A stretch of DNA of 64,000 nt from Pseudomonadales bacterium (GTDB lineage: Bacteria > Pseudomonadota > Gammaproteobacteria > Pseudomonadales > Halieaceae). Positions 38,032-47,300 of this stretch are shown piece by piece. Under the pieces are notes generated by a model. It ran no database searches, was not told the origin of the DNA, and worked only from the letters and a program-made list of their open reading frames with translations. Location of the stretch: contig JACKNV010000004.1 of the NCBI GenBank assembly GCA_024234735.1, forward strand, positions 124,001-188,000, written 5' to 3'. A program made the position numbers and the translations under genes. The number at the start of each line of letters is the position of its first letter. The first letter of the stretch is position 1.

Positions 38032-38343
38032 TTAACCAAGACTGATCTGTACTTCTACACCTGCTGCCAGGTCTAACTTCATCAGGGCGTCCACGGTCTT
38101 CTCTGTGGGCTCCACGATGTCCAGCAGACGCTTGTGGGTACGAATTTCGTACTGGTCACGAGCATCCTTATTCACGTGCGGGGAAATCAGCACGGTAAAA
38201 CGTTCCTTCCGGGTGGGAAGGGGGATCGGGCCCTTGACCTGGGCGCCGGTGCGGCGCGCGGTCTCGACGATCTCCTGGGTAGACGAATCTATCAGGCGAT
38301 GGTCAAAAGCCTTGAGGCGAATTCGAATGCGTTGACTCTGCAT
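38032..38343 (-). CDS. rpsJ: 30S ribosomal protein S10
   Basis: A 103-residue uS10 (NusE), which also works with NusB in antitermination. It starts MQSQRIRIRLKAFDHRLID and has VKGPIPLPTRKERFTVLISP with the loop contacted by NusB/NusG. ATG 38343 is used; the five ORF codons upstream are leader sequence. It is first gene of the S10 operon, with its own near-consensus promoter. Confidence 0.97.
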   Translation of the reverse strand: MQSQRIRIRLKAFDHRLIDSSTQEIVETARRTGAQVKGPIPLPTRKERFTVLISPHVNKDARDQYEIRTHKRLLDIVEPTEKTVDALMKLDLAAGVEVQISLG

Positions 38344-38410
38344 CTTGCCTAACTCCAATCAATAAAAAACCAGGAACCCGCTACGGAGTCCCCCGAAAAA
38401 TGGAACGCGA

Positions 38411-38439
38411 ATTCTAAAGACGGCCCCCTTGAGTGTCAA
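38411..38439 (-). promoter_or_regulatory. promoter of the S10 operon (rpsJ)
   Basis: Minus strand: perfect -35 TTGACA (38434-38439), 17-bp spacer, -10 TAGAAT (38411-38416). The leader to rpsJ is about 60 nt. The -35 lies in an inverted repeat: CCCC-C-TTGA, GTG, TCAA-G, C, GGGG on the plus strand (38424-38445). Confidence 0.85.
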
Positions 38440-38524
38440 GCGGGGTCTCGAATATATTTTTCGGGATTTATTACCGGGACTTCACCGGGGCCGGCCGGTT
38501 ATCCGGGGCCCCGATGGGGGCGGC

Positions 38525-38839
38525 CTACTCGGCGCAGTTCACGCAGCGGGTGGCCTCGGGCACGACTTTCAGCCGCGCCTCGCCTATTTCCTTGCCGCAA
38601 CTCTCGCAAAGCCCGTAGCTACCCTCGTCGATACGCTCAATGGCCGCCCGGATATCGCGGATCGACTGGGCCGTCTCATTGCCTATGGCATCGACAACCT
38701 CATCGTTCTCGCGCTCCTGGGCCTGTTCGGCGGAATCGCCGGAGTGCTCCCGGGTGACGTCCCTCTTGATGCTGGCCAGCCGGTCCAGCATCTGGGCCAG
38801 GCGCTGCTCGAGGTCCGCCCTCAGTTGTTGGTAGGCCAC
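38525..38839 (-). CDS. short TraR/DksA-family C4 zinc-finger protein
   Basis: A 104-residue protein: an N-terminal helical hairpin (about 1-72, rich in Glu, Arg and Gln) followed by a four-Cys zinc finger (C78, C81, C99, C102 in CESCGKE and RCVNC). DksA/TraR proteins insert a coiled coil into the RNA polymerase secondary channel and alter rRNA and ribosomal promoter activity with ppGpp. It is shorter than the 151-residue housekeeping DksA, so it is a paralogue; the DksA tip residues cannot be aligned with certainty. The start is GTG 38839, 3 bp after the DUF465 gene. It sits directly upstream of the S10 promoter, which suggests but does not prove a link to ribosomal regulation. Confidence 0.83.
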   Translation of the reverse strand: MAYQQLRADLEQRLAQMLDRLASIKRDVTREHSGDSAEQAQERENDEVVDAIGNETAQSIRDIRAAIERIDEGSYGLCESCGKEIGEARLKVVPEATRCVNCAE

Positions 38840-38842
38840 CTG

Positions 38843-39088
38843 TCAGGCCGCCGTGGAGGTCAGCATGCGGTACAGCTCGTCCTTGAGGTGCACACGGCGC
38901 ATCTTGGCCTCTTCCTCGGTATGGGTCGCTACCGGGGTAACCTCGTTTTCCATGTTCTCGATCTCGCTGGTCAGCTCGTGATAGGCATCGAACAGGCGAC
39001 GAAAATGGGCATCGTTCATTTTCAGTTCGTGGATGCGATCGCGCAGTTCGGGGAACTCGTGGATCAGGTCGTGATGCTCAACAGACAT
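38843..39088 (-). CDS. YdcH-like DUF465 protein
   Basis: An 81-residue cytoplasmic protein of the DUF465/YdcH family, whose function is not known. The family signature runs through HEFPELRDRIHELKMNDAHF and RLFDAYHELTSEIENME, a helical hairpin, ending in LKDELYRMLTS. ATG 39088 is preceded by AGGA. It overlaps nothing but leaves only 3 bp before the DksA-like gene, so the two are surely one operon. Confidence 0.82.
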   Translation of the reverse strand: MSVEHHDLIHEFPELRDRIHELKMNDAHFRRLFDAYHELTSEIENMENEVTPVATHTEEEAKMRRVHLKDELYRMLTSTAA

Positions 39089-39271
39089 GGCTTTTCCTAT
39101 ACTTAACAGGTTTATGGATATCGTATTAACAGCTTACCGGGTATGCCCGGGGAGACCATGATGTAGGTCAGGGTCCAGCGTGATGCGCGCATATTAAGGG
39201 CTTGACGGATTTTGTTCCAGCTCTGAATATGGCTGCAAGTCGATCACGGCCCAACTTCGAGGACCCGCGCA

Positions 39272-39670
39272 ATGACCCGCACCGAAAACACCCACTCCCT
39301 GCTTATGGGCTACCTGTTATGGATATTCGGCTTCATGGGCGCCCACCGCTTCTACTACGGCAAGCAGATCTCGGGCGTGATCTGGTTCTGCACCCTGGGC
39401 CTGCTTTTCGTGGGCTGGATTATAGACCTGTTCCTGATCCCCTCCATGGAGCGCGAGGCCGAGCGGCGCTTCATCCCCGGCCCCATCGACTACAACATCA
39501 CCTGGATCCTGCTGACCTTCCTGGGTTTCCTGGGCATCCACCGCTTTTATATGGGCAAGTTCATTACCGGGATTATCTACCTCTGTACCGGCGGTCTGTT
39601 TTTTATCGGCGTGCTGTATGACTTCCTGACCCTGAACGAGCAGTTGTCGGATGTGAACAGCGGTTATTGA
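39272..39670 (+). CDS. TM2-domain membrane protein
   Basis: A 132-residue membrane protein with two TM2-like units: LLMGYLLWIFGFMGAHRFYY followed by a helix and a D (about 9-55), and ILLTFLGFLGIHRFYMGKF followed by a helix (about 78-120). The G.HRFY...G motif occurs in both. TM2 proteins have no defined bacterial function. ATG 39272 has GAGGA 8 nt upstream; TTGACG lies further up near 39202 without a good -10. It faces the leftward DUF465 gene and is followed by repeats and a bidirectional terminator shared with tuf1. Confidence 0.82.
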   Translation: MTRTENTHSLLMGYLLWIFGFMGAHRFYYGKQISGVIWFCTLGLLFVGWIIDLFLIPSMEREAERRFIPGPIDYNITWILLTFLGFLGIHRFYMGKFITGIIYLCTGGLFFIGVLYDFLTLNEQLSDVNSGY

Positions 39671-39690
39671 GAAGGCCCACATACCTTTTA

Positions 39691-39799
39691 CCCTGTAGGG
39701 TCGAATTCATTCGACCATTAAGTCATCGACCGTGCCCCGGGGCCGAATGAATTCGGCCCTACAGGGTTTTGTTCCTTGTAGGGTCGAATTCATTCGACC
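39691..39799. repeat. three copies of a 24-28-bp palindromic repeat
   Basis: Units at 39691-39716 and 39777-39799 (plus) and 39739-39766 (minus) share the core TGTAGGGTCGAATTCATTCG, with TCGA/CCGA variants. Each unit is itself a hairpin (GGTCGAAT/ATTCGACC). They lie head to head between the TM2 gene and tuf1. No transposase is nearby. Confidence 0.85.
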
Positions 39800-39829
39800 A
39801 AAAAAAACCCGGCTGATGCCGGGTTTTTT
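39800..39829. terminator. bidirectional rho-independent terminator between the TM2 gene and tuf1
   Basis: A 10-bp stem AAAACCCGGC/GCCGGGTTTT with loop TGAT is flanked by eight A upstream and six T downstream. It serves the str operon (minus) and the TM2 gene (plus). Confidence 0.92.
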
Positions 39830-39845
39830 CCTGACGCGGACAGGC

Positions 39846-41069
<1,224 letters not shown>

Positions 41070-41101
41070 TTTCAATCACCTCTTGATGGGATAGCTAACA
41101 G

Positions 41102-43213
41102 TTATTTGGTCTGGTTCTTGGATACGATCTCGTCAGCGACGTTCTTCGGCGCTTCCATGTACTTGGCAAACTCCATGGTGTAGGTCGCGCGCCCCTGGGT
41201 GGCCGAACGCAGGTCGGTCGAATAACCGAACATTTCCGCCAGGGGCACTTCCGCATCGATGACCTTGCCCATGGCATTTTCGTTCATGCCCAGAATCAGG
41301 CCGCGACGACGGTTGAGGTCGCCTACCACATCGCCCATGTTCTCTTCGGGTGTTACCACCTCGACCTTCATGATGGGTTCCAGCAGCACCGCACCGCCTT
41401 CCTGGGCCAGCTTCTTGGTGGCCATGGAAGCGGCGATCTTGAACGCCATTTCGTTGGAGTCCACGTCGTGGAAGGAGCCGTCGAACAGGGTCGCCTTCAG
41501 GCCCAGCAGCGGATAACCGGCCAGTACACCGTTCTTCATCTGCTCCTCGATACCCTTCTGCACGGCCGGGACGTATTCCCGGGGTACCGTGCCGCCCACG
41601 ATCTCATTGACGAATTCCAGGCCGTCGGCGCCGGCATCCTCGGAGGGCTCGAAGCGAACCCAGACGTGACCGTACTGGCCGCGCCCGCCGGACTGGCGCA
41701 CGAACTTGCCTTCGATTTCGGCGGTATTGCGGATCGCCTCGCGGTAGGCCACCTGGGGCTTACCGATATTGGCCTCTACGCTGAACTCGCGACGCATGCG
41801 GTCGACGATGATGTCCAGGTGCAGTTCGCCCATACCCGAGATGATGGTCTGGCCAGTCTCCTCGTCGGTCTTGACCCGGAAAGAGGGGTCTTCCTGGGCC
41901 AGCTTGCCCAGGGCGATCCCCATTTTTTCCTGGTCGGGCTTGGACTTGGGCTCCACCGCCACCGAGATCACGGGCTCGGGGAACTCCATGCGCTCCAGCA
42001 CGATGGGCTTGTCTATATCGCACAGGGTGTCACCGGTGGTGACGTCCTTAAGACCCACCGCCGCGGCGATATCACCGGCCAGTACTTCCTTGATCTCCTC
42101 GCGGCTGTTGGCGTGCATCTGCACCATACGGCCGACCCGCTCTTTCTTTTCCTTGACCGAGTTGTAGACCCCGGTGCCGCTCTCCAGCTTGCCGGAGTAC
42201 ACCCGGAAGAAGGTCAGCGTACCCACGAAGGGGTCGGTGGCGATCTTGAACGCCAGCGCCGCGAAGGGCGCGTTGTCGTCGGCCTCGCGGGTCGCGGGGG
42301 TATGATCCGCATCCAGCAGGGTACCTTCGATGGCTTTCACCTCGGTGGGTGAGGGCATGTACTCGATGACCGCGTCCAGCATGGCCTGTACGCCCTTGTT
42401 CTTGAAAGCGGAGCCGCCCAACACGGGCACGATCTCGTTGGCCAGGGTGCGCTGGCGAATACCCTGCTTGATTTCCGCCTCAGTCAGCTCGCCGCCCTCG
42501 AGGTACTTGTCCATGAGCTCGTCGTTGGCTTCCGCGGCGGCCTCGATCATGGCCTCGCGCATCTCGGCCACCACATCGACCATGTCACCCGGTACCTCGG
42601 CGTACTCGAAGGTCATGCCCTGGTCGGCCTCATTCCAGAGGATGGCCTTGTTCTTGACCAGGTCGATGACGCCCTTGAAGTCCTCTTCGGAACCAATGGT
42701 CATCTGCAGGGGCACGGGTACCGCGCCCAGGCGGTCCTTCAACTGGCCCACGACGCGACGGAAGTCGGCGCCGGCGCGGTCCATCTTGTTGACGAAGACC
42801 ATGCGCGGTACTTCGTACTTGTTGGCCTGGCGCCATACGGTTTCGGTCTGGGGCTGTACGCCGGAGGTGCCGCACAGCACCACCACCGCGCCATCCAGCA
42901 CCCGCAGGGAACGCTCCACCTCGATGGTGAAGTCCACGTGTCCGGGGGTGTCGATGATGTTGATGCGGTGATCGTCGAACTGCGCGTCCATGCCCTTCCA
43001 GAAGCAGGTGGTGGCGGCGGAGGTAATGGTAATGCCGCGCTCCTGTTCCTGTTCCATCCAGTCCATGGTTGCCGCGCCGTCGTGTACCTCACCGATCTTG
43101 TGAGACAATCCGGTGTAGAAAAGAACGCGCTCGGTGGTGGTGGTTTTACCCGCGTCCACATGGGCGCAAATACCGATATTGCGATACCGGCTGATAGGAG
43201 TCTTACGTGCCAC
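41102..43213 (-). CDS. fusA: elongation factor G
   Basis: A 703-residue GTPase that drives translocation and, with RRF, ribosome recycling. It has G1 AHVDAGKTTTTERVL, G3 DTPGHVDFT, G4 NKMDR, and domain IV with the conserved ISGMGELHLDIIVDRM before it. The start is GTG 43213. It follows rpsG by 36 bp in the str operon; the sequence is clean and full length. Codon bias looks like that of the ribosomal genes. Confidence 0.97.
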   Translation of the reverse strand: MARKTPISRYRNIGICAHVDAGKTTTTERVLFYTGLSHKIGEVHDGAATMDWMEQEQERGITITSAATTCFWKGMDAQFDDHRINIIDTPGHVDFTIEVERSLRVLDGAVVVLCGTSGVQPQTETVWRQANKYEVPRMVFVNKMDRAGADFRRVVGQLKDRLGAVPVPLQMTIGSEEDFKGVIDLVKNKAILWNEADQGMTFEYAEVPGDMVDVVAEMREAMIEAAAEANDELMDKYLEGGELTEAEIKQGIRQRTLANEIVPVLGGSAFKNKGVQAMLDAVIEYMPSPTEVKAIEGTLLDADHTPATREADDNAPFAALAFKIATDPFVGTLTFFRVYSGKLESGTGVYNSVKEKKERVGRMVQMHANSREEIKEVLAGDIAAAVGLKDVTTGDTLCDIDKPIVLERMEFPEPVISVAVEPKSKPDQEKMGIALGKLAQEDPSFRVKTDEETGQTIISGMGELHLDIIVDRMRREFSVEANIGKPQVAYREAIRNTAEIEGKFVRQSGGRGQYGHVWVRFEPSEDAGADGLEFVNEIVGGTVPREYVPAVQKGIEEQMKNGVLAGYPLLGLKATLFDGSFHDVDSNEMAFKIAASMATKKLAQEGGAVLLEPIMKVEVVTPEENMGDVVGDLNRRRGLILGMNENAMGKVIDAEVPLAEMFGYSTDLRSATQGRATYTMEFAKYMEAPKNVADEIVSKNQTK

Positions 43214-43249
43214 GATTAATTCCCCAATGACAGGTTGCTTGGCAACGGA

Positions 43250-43720
43250 TTAAAAACGGTAGTGAGAGAATGCCTTGTTGGCTTCCGCCATACGGTGCAC
43301 GTCCTCGCGCTTGCGCACGGCATTGCCCTTACCCTGGGAGGCGTCGATGATCTCGCCGGCCAGGCGCTGGCGCATGGACTTTTCACCGCGGTTACGGGAG
43401 TACTCCACCAGCCAGCGCATTGACAGCGCCACGCGGCGGGAGGGGCGCACTTCGACCGGTACCTGGTAGGTCGCACCGCCCACCCGGCGGGACTTGACTT
43501 CCACCATGGGCGCGATGTTTTCCAGCGCTTCGTCGAATGCTTCGATGGGATCCTTGTTGAGGCGGTCGCGGACGATGTCCAGGGCGCCATAAACAATGGT
43601 TTCCGCTACGGATTTCTTACCACTGACCATCACGTGGTTCATGAACTTTGCCAGCGTCACGTTGCCATACTTGGGATCTGGCAGGACTTCGCGCTTGGCG
43701 ACTACTCGTCTTCTTGGCAT
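43250..43720 (-). CDS. rpsG: 30S ribosomal protein S7
   Basis: A 156-residue uS7, nucleator of the 30S head and, in E. coli, repressor of the str operon. It has PRRRVVAKREVLPDPKYGNV and GGATYQVPVEVRPSRRVALS, with the beta-hairpin lining the E site. It is 109 bp after rpsL; this long gap may hold the S7 target, though I cannot recognise its fold with certainty. Confidence 0.97.
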   Translation of the reverse strand: MPRRRVVAKREVLPDPKYGNVTLAKFMNHVMVSGKKSVAETIVYGALDIVRDRLNKDPIEAFDEALENIAPMVEVKSRRVGGATYQVPVEVRPSRRVALSMRWLVEYSRNRGEKSMRQRLAGEIIDASQGKGNAVRKREDVHRMAEANKAFSHYRF

Positions 43721-43829
43721 GGTTTTGCCCTTCTCTCTTCAGGTTGATCCGAACACCGACCTGCCACAATCGCGGGGGAGGCAGGGGTTCGGCCTTACTT
43801 ACATCAATGTTGGTACAGCCGGGTTGCGC

Positions 43830-44201
43830 TTACTTGGGACGCTTGGCACCGTACTTGGAACGGCCGTTCTTGCGATCGGCGACTCCGGAGGTGTCCAGGC
43901 TGCCGCGCACGGTGTGATAACGCACACCGGGCAGGTCCTTTACACGGCCGCCGCGAATCAGCACCACACTGTGCTCCTGCAGGTTGTGACCCTCACCACC
44001 GATGTACGAGGACACCTCGTAGCCGTTGGTCAGGCGCACACGACATACCTTGCGCAGTGCAGAGTTGGGTTTCTTCGGCGTGGTCGTGTAAACACGGGTA
44101 CACACACCGCGGCGCTGCGGACAGCTTTGCAGGGCGGGTACGTCGCTCTTGTCTACTTTGCGCTTCCGAGGCGTACGAACCAATTGGTTGATCGTTGCCA
44201 T
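43830..44201 (-). CDS. rpsL: 30S ribosomal protein S12
   Basis: A 123-residue uS12 at the decoding centre. It has TTPKKPNSALRKVCRVRLTN with Lys43, and RGGRVKDLPGVRYHTVRG with the Lys and methylthiolated Asp; both regions associated with streptomycin resistance are wild type. It is first gene of rpsL-rpsG-fusA-tuf with a near-consensus promoter 130 bp upstream. The leader contains a small hairpin ATGGCC/GGCCAT. Confidence 0.97.
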   Translation of the reverse strand: MATINQLVRTPRKRKVDKSDVPALQSCPQRRGVCTRVYTTTPKKPNSALRKVCRVRLTNGYEVSSYIGGEGHNLQEHSVVLIRGGRVKDLPGVRYHTVRGSLDTSGVADRKNGRSKYGAKRPK

Positions 44202-44328
44202 CCAGTTAAAACTCCAAAATAAATCGTTTAATTATGGCCGCAAGGCCATGTCCAGATCCGGGACAACCGCTGCTGGCCGAGGCCAAAGAAGCAGGACGTA
44301 ACAAACCACCCCGGAAAGAGGAGGCGGC

Positions 44329-44357
44329 ATTCTATAGATGCCCCCGGTGGGAGTCAA
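44329..44357 (-). promoter_or_regulatory. promoter of the str operon (rpsL)
   Basis: Minus strand: -35 TTGACT (44352-44357), 17-bp spacer, -10 TAGAAT (44329-44334). The -35 forms exactly the six-base loop of a hairpin (44341-44370). Confidence 0.82.
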
Positions 44358-44370
44358 CCCATACCGGGGG
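44341..44370 (-). terminator. hairpin downstream of rpoC, overlapping the rpsL promoter
   Basis: Stem CCCCCGGT/ACCGGGGG plus GGG/CCC with a 2-nt bulge and a 6-nt loop, 21 bp after the rpoC stop. There is no U-run, so full rho-independent termination is doubtful; it may protect the 3' end or only slow polymerase. Confidence 0.45.
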
Positions 44371-44390
44371 ACCTTTCACCGACGCCTGCC

Positions 44391-47300
44391 TCAGTCTCCC
44401 TGCAGGGCCTCGGTCAGTGCCGCCTCGATTTCCTGGGCGGATACCGTCACCTCGGAGCGGCTGTCGCGGGTGCGCTTGCGCTCCTCGTGGTAGGCCAGAC
44501 CGGTGCCTGCGGGGATCAGGCGTCCCACCACCACGTTTTCCTTCAGGCCGCGCAGGTAATCCCGCTTGCCGGTGACCGCCGCCTCGGTGAGGACGCGGGT
44601 GGTCTCCTGGAACGAGGCCGCGGAGATGAAGCTCTCGGTGGCCAGGGAGGCCTTGGTGATACCCAGCAGCTCCCGCTCGCCCGCAGCCGGCACCAGCTTC
44701 TGGCCCAGCAGGCGCTCGTTTTCTTCCAGCAGGGTGGTGTACTCGACCTGCTCGCCCTTGATCAGGCTGGAATCGCCGGAGGAGGTGATGATGACCTTGC
44801 GCAGCATCTGGCGAACAATCACCTCGATGTGCTTGTCGTTGATCTTCACACCCTGCAGGCGGTAAACCTCCTGGATCTCGTTGACGATGTACTTCGCCAG
44901 TTCCTCGATGCCCTTGAGGCGCAGGATATCGTGGGGGCTGGGCGGGCCTTCCGACACGACCTCGCCCTTCTCCACGAACTCCCCCTCGAACACGGACATA
45001 TTGCGCCACTTGGGAATCAGCGCCTCGAAGTGGTCGGAGCCGTCCGCCAGGGTGCTGCCGTCGGTGGGGGTAATGACCAGGCGACGCTTGCCCTTGGTTT
45101 CCTTACCGAAGCTCACGGTACCGGAAATCTCCGCCAGGATGGCGGGTTCCTTCGGCTTGCGGGCCTCGAACAGGTCGGCAACGCGCGGCAGACCACCGGT
45201 GATGTCGCGGGTCTTGGACCCCTCCTGGGGTATGCGCGCGATCACGTCGCCCGCTTCCACCCGCGCCGAATCCTCCAGGCTGACCAGCGCCGAGGCCGGC
45301 AGGAAATAGTGGGCCGGCACATTGGTATTGGCCAGGCACAGTTCCTTGCCCTTGTCGTCCACCAGGCTTACCGCGGGGCGGATATCCTTGCCCGCCACGG
45401 GCCGCTCACCGGCATCCAGCACCGAGATGCTGGACAGGCCGGTCAGTTCGTCGGTCTGGCGACGAATGGTAATACCCTCTTCCATGCCGCTGAATTTCAC
45501 CGTACCCGCCACCTCGGTGATGATCGGGTGAGTGTGGGGGTCCCAGGTCGCCACCACGTCGCCGGCGGAGACGCTGGCGTGGTCGGCCACCTTGATCAGG
45601 GCGCCGTAGGGCAGCTTGTAGCGCTCGCGCTCCCTGCCCAGGGTATCCAGCACCGACAGTTCGCCCGAACGGGAGACGGCCACCAGGTAACCGTCCTTCT
45701 TGCGCTCCACGAACTTCAGGTTGTGCAGGCGCACGGTACCGTCGTTCATTACCTGGATATTGTCCTGGGCGGTCGCCCGGGAGGCCGCACCACCGATGTG
45801 GAAGGTACGCATGGTCAGCTGGGTACCCGGCTCACCGATGGACTGGGCTGCCACCACGCCGATGGCCTCGCCCATGTTCACGCGGTGGCCGCGGGCCAGG
45901 TCGCGACCGTAGCAGGCGCTGCAGATACCGTGACGGGTTTCGCAGGTGATGGGCGAGCGCACGGAAATCTCGTCAATGCCCATTTCCTCCAGGCGCTTGA
46001 TCCACAGCTCATCCAGCATGGTGCCGGCGACGATGGCAATTTCCTCGTCGCTGCCGGGACGGTTCACGTCCCGTGCGACGATGCGGCCCAGCACGCGATC
46101 ACCCAGCGATTCGATGATGTCGCCACCCTCGATTACCGGCGTCATCAGCAGGCCCTGGTCGGTACCGCAATCCACCTCGGTGACCACCAGGTCCTGGGCG
46201 ACGTCCACCAGGCGGCGGGTCAGGTAACCGGAGTTGGCGGTCTTCAGGGCCGTGTCGGCCAGACCCTTGCGGGCGCCGTGGGTGGAGATGAAGTACTGCA
46301 GTACGTTCAGACCCTCGCGGAAGTTCGCCGTAATGGGGGTCTCGATGATGGAGCCGTCCGGCTTGGCCATCAGGCCGCGCATACCCGCCAGCTGGCGGAT
46401 CTGGGCGGGTGAGCCCCGGGCGCCGGAGTCGGCGTAGATATAGACGGAGTTGAAGGAGGCCTGCTGCTCTTCCTTGCCCTCGCGGTTGATCACGGTTTCC
46501 TTGGACAGGCCCTCCATCATGGACTTGGAGACCAGGTCGTTGGCGCGTGACCAGATGTCGATCACCTTGTTGTATTTCTCGCCCTGGGTCACCAGGCCGG
46601 CCGCGTACTGCTGCTCGATCTCCTTGACCTCGGCATCGGCGCGCGCAATCAGCTCCGCCTTGGCCGCGGGAATCTCGAAATCGTTGACGCCGATGGACGA
46701 GCCGGAACGGGTGGAATACTCGTAGCCCGTGTACATCAGCTGGTCGGCGAAGATAACGGTGGCCTTGAGGCCGACGGCGCGGTAGCACTGGTTGATGATA
46801 CGGGAGATGGCCTTCTTGGCCATGTCCTGGTTCACCATCTCGAAGGCGATACCCGCGGGGACGATTTCCCACAGCAGGGCGCGGCCCACGGTGGTGTCGG
46901 CCACGAAGCTGTTCTCGATACGCTCGCCTTCATCGGTGTTGACCACCTCGTTGATGCGCACCTTGACCCGCGCCTGCAGGTGCACGTGGCCGCCGAAGTA
47001 GGCGCGGTGCACTTCCGATACATTGGCAAACAGGGTGCCTTCGCCCTTGGCGTTGACCCGCTCGCGGGTCATGTAGTACAGGCCCAGTACCACGTCCTGG
47101 GAGGGCACGATGATGGGCTCGCCGTTGGCGGGAGAGAGAATATTGTTGGTGGACATCATCAGGGCGCGGGCTTCCAGCTGCGCCTCGATGGTCAGCGGCA
47201 CGTGCACCGCCATCTGGTCACCGTCGAAGTCGGCGTTGTAGGCGGCGCAGACCAGCGGGTGCAGCTGGATGGCCTTACCCTCGATCAGCACCGGCTCGAA

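Noticed and set aside
44487..46412. A 641-codon plus-strand frame inside rpoC
   Set aside because: Antisense shadow of a conserved coding region; no start context.
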